Shown: positions 8,137 to 16,836 of the stretch, one piece after another | Layout of the letters: each line of letters starts with the position of its first letter | Position numbering within the stretch: the first letter of the stretch is position 1 | Assembly: GCF_007004095.1 (NCBI RefSeq) | Contig: NZ_VHJK01000001.1 | Coordinates: 1,864,501-1,928,500 of the forward strand | DNA: 64,000 nt | Reading direction: 5' to 3' | From: Erythrobacter insulae | GTDB taxonomy: Bacteria > Pseudomonadota > Alphaproteobacteria > Sphingomonadales > Sphingomonadaceae | The notes under the pieces: generated by a model | What the model saw: only the letters and a program-made list of their open reading frames with translations | Told to the model about the DNA's origin: nothing | Database searches by the model: none | Program-made: the position numbers and the translations under genes

Positions 8137-9993
8137 ATGTCGGCTGCCTTCATGCCTTTCGTATTCCTTGCGCAGCCAGCGATGCAGGCCGAGCAGCCCC
8201 AGATACGCACGCAGCAGCAAGAGAATGCGGCGCAGCCGGAATGGGAAGAGGAACCGCCAAAGGTCGATCCGGAGATTATCGACGGGCGCAAACGGCCCGG
8301 TTTTGATGCTCCGCTGCCCGATCGGGTCGAACAGGAAAACGAAGGCGCGCTGCGCGCTCCGCCGCCGGAGGCTTTTCCCGTCGATCAGATCCCTATTCCC
8401 GATCGTTGGCGCCTGATTCAGGATCTGAACCTCGTTAAAGAGAACATCCTAGATCCGTATAATCAAAACACTTATAAGGGTGATCGCCCGATCAATCCGG
8501 ATAAGGTTCCGTGGCTTCCTATCAAAGGTGATGACTGGTTTTTTGTCGCCAATGTCATCAGCGATAGCGTTTACGAGCCGCGCACTTTTCCGATCCCCGT
8601 CGGGGTCCAGACAACCGAAGATGCTGATCGTCTCGATGTATTTGGCGATGATTTTTCGACGGTTCTGTCGCAGACTTTCATCGTCGGCGCAGCTTTGTTG
8701 AAAGGCAGCACAGCGTATAAACCGCCCAGCGTCGAATACCGTGTAACGCTTGCTTACAATGTGAACTATGTCGACGTCCCAGAGCGTCGCGTCCTGTTTG
8801 TTGAACCGTCGCTGGAAAGCGATCGGCTTGATCACTTTCTTGGTGTTCAGGAAGCCTTCGTCGATTATCACTTTACTCAGTTTGATAATGACCGGTTCGA
8901 TTTCATTTCAATCCGCGCCGGTATTCAGCCGTTCCAATCCGATTTCCGCGGGTTCCTGTTTAACGATCAACAGCTTGGTGTCAGGTTGTTTGGCAACCGG
9001 GACAACAACCGTTTTCAATTCAACCTTGGCGCGTTTTGGCGGTTGGAAAAAGACACCAATAGCGGCCTGAATTCGGTCGTGAAATCTCCGCGTGATGATG
9101 TCGTGTTTATCGCGAACGCCTATCGTCAGGATTTCTTGATCCCTGCACTGACGAGCCAGATAACCTTCGCCTATAACCGCAACCGCGAAGCGGGCGATAT
9201 CGAGATCGACGATAATGGTTTTCCGGTTCGCCCGGCATTGCTCGGTAACTTGCGTGGACGCGATTACGACGCATTCTATATCGGTTATAATGCCGATGGC
9301 CGCATCGGCCGCGTCAATGTGACGGCGAGTGCCTATTGGGTATTAGGCGAAGACCGCAACAACATCTTCACGGGTGAGCCAGCCGATATCAACGCACAGT
9401 TTGGCGCTGTCGAGCTCAGCTATGACCGCGACTGGATGCGGTTCCGACTGTCAGGCGCCTATCAAAGCGGCGACAGCGATCCGTTTGACGATACGCAAGG
9501 CGGCTATGACGCTATTTTTGAAAACCCTGTTTTTGCAGGGGCTGACACGTCTTATTGGATCAGACAAACGGTCCCGTTCGCTGGCGGCGGACGGGCAGTA
9601 TCGGTGAATGGCCGTAATGGTATTCTCAACAATTTACGAAGCTCGAAAGAGCAGGGGCAATCGAACTTCGTCAATCCCGGCCTGATTTTGACCGGAGTTG
9701 GTGCAGATTTCGATCTCACCCCAGAAATCCGCCTATCCGCCAATGCCAACCACCTCTGGTTCGAAGATACGACCTCTTTGGAGGTCCTGCGAAATGAAGG
9801 GTCTATCCCGAAAGAGATCGGCTTTGACCTGTCGGCCGCTGCAATCTGGCGGCCTAAAGCGAACCAGAACATTGTTTTCCGTCTTTCCGCCGCCGCGCTT
9901 GTCGCCGGTGACGGTTTCCGCGATCTATTCGACGCGCGAGGCGGGGGCGATGAATTTGTCTCCGTCCTTGCTAATGTGGTGCTGACTTACTGA
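8137..9993 (+). CDS. Outer-membrane beta-barrel protein (porin-like) paired with the multiheme cytochrome
   Basis: A 618-residue protein with a short signal peptide (MSAAFMPFVFLAQPAMQA), then a proline/acidic/Gln-rich stretch to about residue 90. A long series of alternating, aromatic-rich strands follows ('VEYRVTLAYNVNYVD', 'DRFDFISIRAGIQPFQSDF', 'NRFQFNLGAFWRLEKD', 'GRVNVTASAYWVLGEDRN'). It ends '...VSVLANVVLTY', with a terminal aromatic residue as in outer-membrane barrels. It does not look like a named porin family to me. Its stop overlaps the start of the decaheme gene by one base, so production of the two is probably coupled. In porin-cytochrome conduits (Mtr, Pio, Pcc) a barrel holds a multiheme wire through the outer membrane; that role here is inferred from context. 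A transport porin is the alternative. Confidence 0.75.
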   Translation: MSAAFMPFVFLAQPAMQAEQPQIRTQQQENAAQPEWEEEPPKVDPEIIDGRKRPGFDAPLPDRVEQENEGALRAPPPEAFPVDQIPIPDRWRLIQDLNLVKENILDPYNQNTYKGDRPINPDKVPWLPIKGDDWFFVANVISDSVYEPRTFPIPVGVQTTEDADRLDVFGDDFSTVLSQTFIVGAALLKGSTAYKPPSVEYRVTLAYNVNYVDVPERRVLFVEPSLESDRLDHFLGVQEAFVDYHFTQFDNDRFDFISIRAGIQPFQSDFRGFLFNDQQLGVRLFGNRDNNRFQFNLGAFWRLEKDTNSGLNSVVKSPRDDVVFIANAYRQDFLIPALTSQITFAYNRNREAGDIEIDDNGFPVRPALLGNLRGRDYDAFYIGYNADGRIGRVNVTASAYWVLGEDRNNIFTGEPADINAQFGAVELSYDRDWMRFRLSGAYQSGDSDPFDDTQGGYDAIFENPVFAGADTSYWIRQTVPFAGGGRAVSVNGRNGILNNLRSSKEQGQSNFVNPGLILTGVGADFDLTPEIRLSANANHLWFEDTTSLEVLRNEGSIPKEIGFDLSAAAIWRPKANQNIVFRLSAAALVAGDGFRDLFDARGGGDEFVSVLANVVLTY

Positions 9994-12900
9994 TGAAACA
10001 GCTACGTGCATCTCTGCTTCAGCAACTTGCCCTGATTTTGGCGATCGTTACTCTTGGCGCCGCGGTCTTTTCAAATGAGACGCAGGCGGCGGACAAGGAA
10101 AAACCGGTCAAACGCGATTACAGCCGCGTGATTGCCCCGCCTGCTCCTGCGAACCAATCGGTCGCGGACATGATGGCCAAATCGGAAGGGTGCAACACCT
10201 GTCATGTCAAGACAGACGCTCCAACCATGCATGCGACGCCGGCTGTTCGGCTAGGTTGCACCGATTGTCATGGCGGTGATGCAGGTGTGCGCGGCAATTC
10301 CGAGCTGCCGCATGACCATCCCGAATATGTCGCATCGCGCGACCGTGCCCATGTATTGCCCAAATATCCTGACAGCTGGCACTGGCCGTCTTCGGCGAAC
10401 CCGAAACGGTCATATGCACTGCTGAACAAAGAAGCGCCTGAATTCGTCAAATTTGTGAACCCGTCCGATTACCGGGTCGCGCGTGAGGCCTGCGGTTCCT
10501 GCCACATCCAATCAATCGAAGCGGCAGAGCGATCGATTATGGCAACTGGCGCCATGTTGTGGGGCGGTGCATCCTACAACAACGGAATTCTGCCGTTCAA
10601 GAACTACCTGCTGGGAGAGGCTTACACGCGCAATGGAAAGCCTGCGAAGCTGGTGTCACCAACCGGCCCGACGGGCGAGCTGACAGAGCGCCAGATTGCG
10701 CGCGGCGCGATCAAGGAAATGTATCCGCTGCCGACATGGCATGTGATCCCGCCGGGCGATATTTTCCGCGTATTTGAACGCGGCGGTCGCACGATAAACT
10801 CGCAGTTCCCCGAGATTGGCCTGCCTAATCCGACTGGCCAGATACAGCGGTTGGAAGAGCCGGGACGACCTGATCTGAAACAGTCGAACCGGGGGCCCGG
10901 CACCGGATTGCGGGTGGCGATCCCTGCGCTTAACATTCACAAGACGCGTCTCAATGATCCGTTCACATGGTTCATGGGCACCAACGATCAGCCGGGCGAT
11001 TATCGCCACTCGGGCTGCGCCAGCTGCCATGTCGTTTATGCCAATGATCGTGAGCCGCGCCATTCGCTAACCTACGCGAAATATGGCCGTGATGGTCAGA
11101 CGATCACGAGCGATCCGACGATTGCGAACAAGCTTGAAAAAGCATCGAGCTATGACAAGGATGATGAAGGTCACGGCGGGCTGAAACAGCCGGGCAAGAC
11201 CTATGACGATGATTCGCTGACTATTGATGGCAAGATGAAAGAAAAGGGGCACCCGCTCCAACACATTTTCACCCGTTCCATACCGACCGCGCAATGCATG
11301 AATTGCCACATGCATCAGCCCAACATCTTCCTGAATTCGTATCTAGGTTACACGATGTGGGATTACGAAAGTGACGCGCCGCTGATGTGGCCGAAAGAAC
11401 AAGCATATCCGACCGCAGAAGAAGTGCGCGAAGTCATCAAACGCAATCCCGAAGGCGCGGCTCCGCGCGGCAAGTGGGCCGATCTTGATTTCTTGCGCAA
11501 TGTCTATGACCTCAACGCAGAGGCCAAGGACACGCAATTTGCCGATTACCACGGCCACGGCTGGAATTTCCGCGCAATTTTCAAGCGCGATCGTGAAGGC
11601 AACTTGCTCGATAAAGACGGCGAGATTGTCGACAATGACGATCCTGAAAAATGGCGCAAAGAAGGCGAAGGCAAATTCGTGGAACCCGGCACCAATCCGG
11701 GGAAAGCCGTTCACCTGATGAGCATTCACGCCGAAGTCGGCATGCAATGCGCAGATTGCCATTACGAACAGGACAGCCATGGTAATGGTTTGATCTACGC
11801 CGAGGTCGCAAACGCGATTGAGATCGGTTGCAAGGATTGCCACGGTACACCGGACAATTACCCGACCTTGCGCACCAGCGGCCCAGCGGCTCCGCCCAAG
11901 GGTCACGATCTTGCGCTGCTGCGCAACCCGGATGGCCAGCGCCGGTTTGAATGGATCGATCAAGGCGATGGCTCCCGCAAGCTGATCCAGCGTTCAATTG
12001 TCGATCCAGAACTTGAGTGGGAAGTCAGCCTTGTCAAAGATTCGGTCGACCCGAAAGCGCCAACTTTCAACGCGAAATCAGCGCGTGCGAAACTCATGAG
12101 CAAATACGGCGCAGAGACCGGTAATTTCGAGTTTGGCACTGGTGTTGAAGAAGGTGACCGGGCGCATCAGGATCCGGAGATGGCGTGCTTTACCTGCCAC
12201 CTGTCCTGGACGACGTCTTGCGGCGGTTGTCACTTGCCGATTGAGGCGAACTGGAAGACCAAGTCTCACCGTTATGAAGGCGGCGAAACCCGCAATTTCG
12301 CAACGTATAATCCCCAGGTGGCCCGTGACCAGATGTTCCAACTGGGCAAGCACCAGACCACCAAAGGCAATCAGACCGCACCGGTCCGGTCATCCTCGGC
12401 GCTGGTCCTGTCATCAACCAACATCAACCGCGAACGCATTTATGTGCAGCAGCCGCCGATAAGCGCGATCGGTTTTTCCAGTCAGGCCTTTGCGCCGCAC
12501 TTCCCGCATACGGTGCGAGGCACAGAGACAAAGGGCTGTTCGGATTGCCATTTGTCCGAAGCAGAGGATAACAACGCCATCATGTCGCAGCTGCTGCTGC
12601 TTGGCACGAATTATGTGAACTTTGTCGGGATGCATGCGTGGACCGGACAGGAAGACGGGTTTACCGCTGTAAGGGTCACCGAATACGAAGAGCCGCAGGC
12701 CGTTATCGGATCATATCTGCACAAATACGCCTATCCCGATTATTGGGGCATGCATGTCGACAAGAATGGCCGCGAGCTCAAAGACTGGATCCGCGGGCAG
12801 GCATTTGACGATGATCTGAGCGGTGAGACCAAGCCGTTTGAGGAATTCGTCAATACCCACGAAGGAACCAAGGATCGCGTGGGCTGTCTGCAATTGCGCG

Positions 12901-14099
12901 GCGAATATATGTTCGTTGCAGAGGGCAGCGGCGGGTTCCGCGCTTATGATGTGGCATCAATCGCGAACAAGGGTGTGTCGGAACGGATCATCACCGCGCC
13001 ATTCTCGCCTCTGGGTCATGATACGCATGTGGATACGATCGATGCGACATGCATGGCTTTGGCTACAAACCAACCGATTGCCCCGACGCGTAGCACACCG
13101 GAAATGCGCAAGATTAATCAGGAACAGGCCTTTCTGCCGATCTACGATTACGCGGTGATCACGGACGCTGCCGAGGGATTGGTACTGGTCAATGTGAATA
13201 CGCTGGCTGACGGCGAATTTCGCAACAACAAACTTGACCGTAAAGTGTTTGCCGATGGCTCGAACGCATGGAACCCGAACGGTGTTCTAAACGGGGCACG
13301 GCACATCCATTTGGCTGGCGAGGTTGCCTATATTACGGCGGAACGCGGGCTTGTGGTGGTTGATCTGGCTGATCCCGCCTCACCCAAAGTTGCGGCGGTT
13401 CGCGAGCTTGATGATGCCCGCGCCAGTGCAATCCAGTTCCGATATCTCTGGGTGACCGATAGCGCTGGCGTGAAGCTGTTTGATGTGACGGACATGCGCA
13501 ATCCTGTCGCAGTCGACGATGGAACAGTGGCTCTTGCGGATGCGCGGCGGATTTATGTGGCGCGGACATATGCCTATGTTGCGGCCAAGGATGAGGGGCT
13601 TGTGATTATTGACGTGACCCGTCCGCGCGCCCCGCGCATCACGCAAAAGGTAACGTTGGGCGGCACATTGAACGATGCCGAAGACGTTATTGTGGCATCG
13701 ACCAATGCGTCCCTGTTCGCCTATGTAGCGGACGGTCGCAACGGTATGAAAGTACTCCAACTCACCAGCCCAGATAGCCAGCGTAATTTTTACGGCTTTA
13801 GTCCGAAACCGGTGCCGGAACTGGTTGCGTTTGCGAAAACCTCGGCGCCGGCGATTTCGCTTTCAAAAGGGCTTGAGCGTGACCGCGCGGTTGATGAAAC
13901 CGGCGGCCAGATGGCAGTTTTTGGCCGGTTAGGCTCGCGGCCGTTTACCCGGCCTGAGATGGAAAAATTGTTCATGACCCGATCCGGCATTCCATGGAAA
14001 GTATCGGACGAGGTCAATATGAACGCATGGCTGGGCGCAGATCTGGACGAGGCGCCCCGAAATGTGCGCCGGCGTGAGGATGCGCTTCCGGGAGAATAG
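9993..14099 (+). CDS. Giant decaheme c-type cytochrome with C-terminal LVIVD-repeat propeller
   Basis: A 1368-residue protein with a Sec signal peptide (MKQLRASLLQQLALILAIVTLGA...ETQA). Ten CXXCH haem motifs are visible: CNTCH (67-71), CTDCH, CGSCH, CASCH, CMNCH, CADCH, CKDCH, CFTCH, CGGCH and, last at about residue 849, CSDCH. After about residue 960 the sequence changes to LVIVD-type repeats that build beta-propellers: 'GEYMFVAEGSGGFRAYDV', 'GEVAYITAERGLVVVDLADP', 'FRYLWVTDSAGVKLFDV', 'RTYAYVAAKDEGLVIIDV'. No lipobox is visible, so it is periplasmic or surface-exposed soluble protein held by a partner. The preceding barrel gene overlaps it by one base, suggesting a stable complex. The fusion of a haem wire to a propeller suggests a binding or interaction head; substrate unknown. 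It could be an oxidoreductase rather than a conduit. Confidence 0.87.
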   Translation: MKQLRASLLQQLALILAIVTLGAAVFSNETQAADKEKPVKRDYSRVIAPPAPANQSVADMMAKSEGCNTCHVKTDAPTMHATPAVRLGCTDCHGGDAGVRGNSELPHDHPEYVASRDRAHVLPKYPDSWHWPSSANPKRSYALLNKEAPEFVKFVNPSDYRVAREACGSCHIQSIEAAERSIMATGAMLWGGASYNNGILPFKNYLLGEAYTRNGKPAKLVSPTGPTGELTERQIARGAIKEMYPLPTWHVIPPGDIFRVFERGGRTINSQFPEIGLPNPTGQIQRLEEPGRPDLKQSNRGPGTGLRVAIPALNIHKTRLNDPFTWFMGTNDQPGDYRHSGCASCHVVYANDREPRHSLTYAKYGRDGQTITSDPTIANKLEKASSYDKDDEGHGGLKQPGKTYDDDSLTIDGKMKEKGHPLQHIFTRSIPTAQCMNCHMHQPNIFLNSYLGYTMWDYESDAPLMWPKEQAYPTAEEVREVIKRNPEGAAPRGKWADLDFLRNVYDLNAEAKDTQFADYHGHGWNFRAIFKRDREGNLLDKDGEIVDNDDPEKWRKEGEGKFVEPGTNPGKAVHLMSIHAEVGMQCADCHYEQDSHGNGLIYAEVANAIEIGCKDCHGTPDNYPTLRTSGPAAPPKGHDLALLRNPDGQRRFEWIDQGDGSRKLIQRSIVDPELEWEVSLVKDSVDPKAPTFNAKSARAKLMSKYGAETGNFEFGTGVEEGDRAHQDPEMACFTCHLSWTTSCGGCHLPIEANWKTKSHRYEGGETRNFATYNPQVARDQMFQLGKHQTTKGNQTAPVRSSSALVLSSTNINRERIYVQQPPISAIGFSSQAFAPHFPHTVRGTETKGCSDCHLSEAEDNNAIMSQLLLLGTNYVNFVGMHAWTGQEDGFTAVRVTEYEEPQAVIGSYLHKYAYPDYWGMHVDKNGRELKDWIRGQAFDDDLSGETKPFEEFVNTHEGTKDRVGCLQLRGEYMFVAEGSGGFRAYDVASIANKGVSERIITAPFSPLGHDTHVDTIDATCMALATNQPIAPTRSTPEMRKINQEQAFLPIYDYAVITDAAEGLVLVNVNTLADGEFRNNKLDRKVFADGSNAWNPNGVLNGARHIHLAGEVAYITAERGLVVVDLADPASPKVAAVRELDDARASAIQFRYLWVTDSAGVKLFDVTDMRNPVAVDDGTVALADARRIYVARTYAYVAAKDEGLVIIDVTRPRAPRITQKVTLGGTLNDAEDVIVASTNASLFAYVADGRNGMKVLQLTSPDSQRNFYGFSPKPVPELVAFAKTSAPAISLSKGLERDRAVDETGGQMAVFGRLGSRPFTRPEMEKLFMTRSGIPWKVSDEVNMNAWLGADLDEAPRNVRRREDALPGE

Positions 14100-14196
14100 A
14101 CTGGCAGGTTCGGGCGCTTTGCTGACCTGCGTCTGCCCGCGCGCCCTGCGCAATTGTAGCCGCAATTCTACAAGCGATTACCCGTGTAATTAAATG

Positions 14197-15042
14197 TCAG
14201 GTGCGCTCGTCGAGCAAGCCCTGCATCATCGGCTTTAGATTGTCGCCATACCGCGCCAGGGTTTGCCAGTTGCCCACCGGCTGGAGATGCGTGACGAGCG
14301 TATCGTCATGCCAGCGATGAAGGCTGTAGAATGGCGGTTCTGCATCAACGATGCCGCGTTCATCCGCGATTTCGGTATCGAGCGGTCGCAAATCTAGAGT
14401 GACAGCCGGAGCTACAGCAGGAGTGACACTCAAAGGGATGCCAGCGACAGCAGAGAATAGCGGGCGGTGCAAATGTCCGCAGGCAATGCCTACAATGTGG
14501 CTATAACCGGTCACCGTGCGGTGGAACCGCTTATACCAGTCTTCGGTTGTCTTGGGGTCCATCCAGTCGATTCCGGCAACAACCGGGGGGTGATGCATGA
14601 AAATCATCGTCGGTGTGGTCGGATGGGATTCCAACTCGCGCGTTAGCCAGGCAGCACGCTTCTCGCAAAAACCGGCGCCATGGCGTCCCTCATCAAGAGA
14701 GTCGATGCACAGCACGCGAAAGCCGCCGAGTTCGATTGCATATTGCACAAAGCCGTCAGCATCTTCGAAACCGGGAAAGGCTTTGACCAGCACGTCGCGC
14801 GTGTCGTGATTACCGGTCATTGGGTACACCGGGAACGGGCAAGCCTCGAGAGCTTTCTTTAGCCGATCATAGCAATCGGGATCTCCGCCATCGGCCAAGT
14901 CCCCTGACAAGATCAAAATGTCAGGGTGAATATCTTGCGCCAGAATATGATCGCGCACATCAAGAAACCGTTTGTAGTTGAATTCTTCCTCACCCGCATT
15001 GGGATCGAAGCCGATATGAATATCGGTAATCTGCGCGATCAA
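14197..15042 (-). CDS. Calcineurin-like metallophosphoesterase, CpdA (3',5'-cyclic nucleotide phosphodiesterase)-like
   Basis: A 281-residue cytoplasmic protein with the full class III phosphodiesterase set: 'QITDIHIGF' (D7, H9), 'LSGDLADGGD', 'MTGNHDTRD', 'FMHHPPV' and 'CGHLHRP'. CpdA-type enzymes hydrolyse cAMP at a dimetal centre, though the family also covers other phosphodiesters. The chosen start is TTG 15042, since no ATG is available. The frame stays open upstream through the stop of the preceding cytochrome gene, with GAGG and GGAG nearby, so the true start may be a few codons earlier (for example an ATT). It is the last gene of a minus-strand run that includes a protein with two cyclic-nucleotide-binding domains, which makes a cAMP role plausible but not shown. 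Confidence 0.82.
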   Translation of the reverse strand: MIAQITDIHIGFDPNAGEEEFNYKRFLDVRDHILAQDIHPDILILSGDLADGGDPDCYDRLKKALEACPFPVYPMTGNHDTRDVLVKAFPGFEDADGFVQYAIELGGFRVLCIDSLDEGRHGAGFCEKRAAWLTRELESHPTTPTMIFMHHPPVVAGIDWMDPKTTEDWYKRFHRTVTGYSHIVGIACGHLHRPLFSAVAGIPLSVTPAVAPAVTLDLRPLDTEIADERGIVDAEPPFYSLHRWHDDTLVTHLQPVGNWQTLARYGDNLKPMMQGLLDERT

Positions 15043-15068
15043 AAGCGCCGGTTTGGAATCTCCAATCC

Positions 15069-16826
15069 TCAGCGCTTTATCCCTTCCAGAATTGCCACCA
15101 GATTGGGCGGCAGATCCTCGGGTTCATCCGGAGCCCAAGGTTTCGCAGGCGTATGATAAGCGTGACACATAGCGCAGCTTGATGGCACGATTTTCTTGGT
15201 TTTCACAGCGGCTTCGCCTTTGTGGCAATCGCGGCAACTTTCCAGATCCGGGATCAACAGGTCTGTCGCTTCGTCCGATCTGTCGGCAGCATGGCAGCTT
15301 ACGCAGGTTTCATCCTCGTGCGCTTCGTGGCTGAAATAGCCGTGCATCAGGAATTGATCGGGCAGGTTCACCGGCATCACATCCGGCGTGCCGTTCGTGG
15401 TGGTTGGCAGGTGACATTCGCCGCACACACCGTTGGGGCCGAGCGCATTTGTGATTGAAAGATATGCGCCAAATGGGCGGCCAAAGTTGGAATAATACCG
15501 GCGGCCTTGGGCGAATTGGCCCGGACGCGTGCGGCCGCTTGAAGCTGCGGGACGTGACCCGCGATTGACCTTCATCAGATCAGCGCGAAGATCATCAATG
15601 TCGCCGTGACGCAAGCTGGTAAAGCCCGAACCGGAGCGTCCCGAAACCAGACTGTGGCAGCTTTCACACGATGCTTCCATCTCGACCGGCTCAAATCCAA
15701 CCTTGTCTTCTGTTTCGCTATGGCAATCACTGCATTCAAGCGGAGCGCCATATTTGCCGATACTCAAAGCCATCTTGGCTGCGCCGCCTTGTTCATCCAT
15801 GTGGATATCATGCGGGAAGATGAGGCCGCTCATCTCAACGGGATCGGCAGAGAGGGATACGCGCATCGGTTCTTCCGCCGCGAGCTTGGTGTAGAATGTC
15901 GGACGGAATTGCGGGTGTTTCTCGCCAAAGTCATGCGCATTACCGATCGAAGTGTCGGTCAACCGGGTATCAAGCTCATTATGACAATCGGAGCAGAATT
16001 GCTGGCTGGCGGGCTCAAGCTTTACAGGTCCTTCGTGCTCGCTGTGACAATTCACGCAGCCCAGCGGGCCTTCCTTGCCAAAGCTTTCGGCAATCTTCCA
16101 TTGGATGGCATCGCCGGTGCTGAATGGCGGCATTCCTTTTGCCAGTCGCGGCGTTTCGGCGTGGTCGCCCAATTCCTCATGACACGTCAGACAGGTCGCA
16201 TCCTGCACAGATACGAATGGCGTAACGTGGCAGGCCTCGCAGTTTTCTTCCAATTGATGGTGCGCCAGACTGAGCTTGCCCGTGCTCCAGGTGCTATCGA
16301 AAACAACCTGTCCCGGCATTTCGGACTCAGGATCATTCTCAACCGGATCCCGCGTCAGGTGCGTGACAATGGGAACGGTGAGAAGGGCAATCAAAATCAC
16401 CGCAGCAAACGCCCACGACATAATCCGTTTGCTGGGCAGGGCGCTTGCTAGCGCAAATCCCCGCAAAACATCTTTGGTGTCGGTATTCTCGGCCTGCTTG
16501 ATCGTGATGCTGGTTGTGCCACCGCGCCCGATGGTGAGGCGCGAAGACCCGAGCGCCAATTCAGCCCCGGCAGACGGAGCGATTTCGGCTGAAGTCTCTG
16601 TACGGCCATCAATCCCGAACCCCAATCCGCCAACGGACCCGATGATAAGCGTGCCATCAGGCGCCTCTTGGATACGAACATGGTGCTGCTCCACCGCAAG
16701 ATCGGGCAGGTGGATGTCATTATCGGTGGCGCGGCCAATGGTGAGCTCGGATTGCTCAACGGTGCGATCACGGACGATTTCCCGCCCGGCGGCGGTGAAA
16801 TCAACGGTGCGGATCAGGAACGCCAT
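15069..16826 (-). CDS. Membrane-anchored decaheme cytochrome with N-terminal cytoplasmic FHA domain
   Basis: A 585-residue protein. Residues about 5-105 form an FHA domain (GR at 31-32, 'NDIHLPDLAVEQHHVRI', 'LGSSRLTIGR'). One transmembrane helix (about 136-156, SWAFAAVILIALLTVPIV) follows, then a C-terminal part with ten CXXCH motifs: CEACH (196-200), CLTCH, CVNCH, CSDCH, CSDCH, CESCH, CGECH, CVSCH, CRDCH and CAMCH. With no signal peptide, the helix should act as an uncleaved anchor with FHA inside and haems outside. FHA domains usually read phosphothreonine. Here the usual Ser-Arg-x-His is Glu-Gln-His-His, so phosphopeptide binding may be lost or altered. It starts at ATG 16826, ten bases after the cytochrome b-like gene, and most likely takes electrons from it. 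Confidence 0.88.
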   Translation of the reverse strand: MAFLIRTVDFTAAGREIVRDRTVEQSELTIGRATDNDIHLPDLAVEQHHVRIQEAPDGTLIIGSVGGLGFGIDGRTETSAEIAPSAGAELALGSSRLTIGRGGTTSITIKQAENTDTKDVLRGFALASALPSKRIMSWAFAAVILIALLTVPIVTHLTRDPVENDPESEMPGQVVFDSTWSTGKLSLAHHQLEENCEACHVTPFVSVQDATCLTCHEELGDHAETPRLAKGMPPFSTGDAIQWKIAESFGKEGPLGCVNCHSEHEGPVKLEPASQQFCSDCHNELDTRLTDTSIGNAHDFGEKHPQFRPTFYTKLAAEEPMRVSLSADPVEMSGLIFPHDIHMDEQGGAAKMALSIGKYGAPLECSDCHSETEDKVGFEPVEMEASCESCHSLVSGRSGSGFTSLRHGDIDDLRADLMKVNRGSRPAASSGRTRPGQFAQGRRYYSNFGRPFGAYLSITNALGPNGVCGECHLPTTTNGTPDVMPVNLPDQFLMHGYFSHEAHEDETCVSCHAADRSDEATDLLIPDLESCRDCHKGEAAVKTKKIVPSSCAMCHAYHTPAKPWAPDEPEDLPPNLVAILEGIKR

Positions 16827-16836
16827 GCTCTTGCCC

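Noticed and set aside
14104..14173. Small inverted repeats (GCAGGT/ACCTGC and TTGTAG/CTACAA) after the decaheme gene
   Set aside because: Arms are six bases, with no T-run; not enough to call terminators or an operator.
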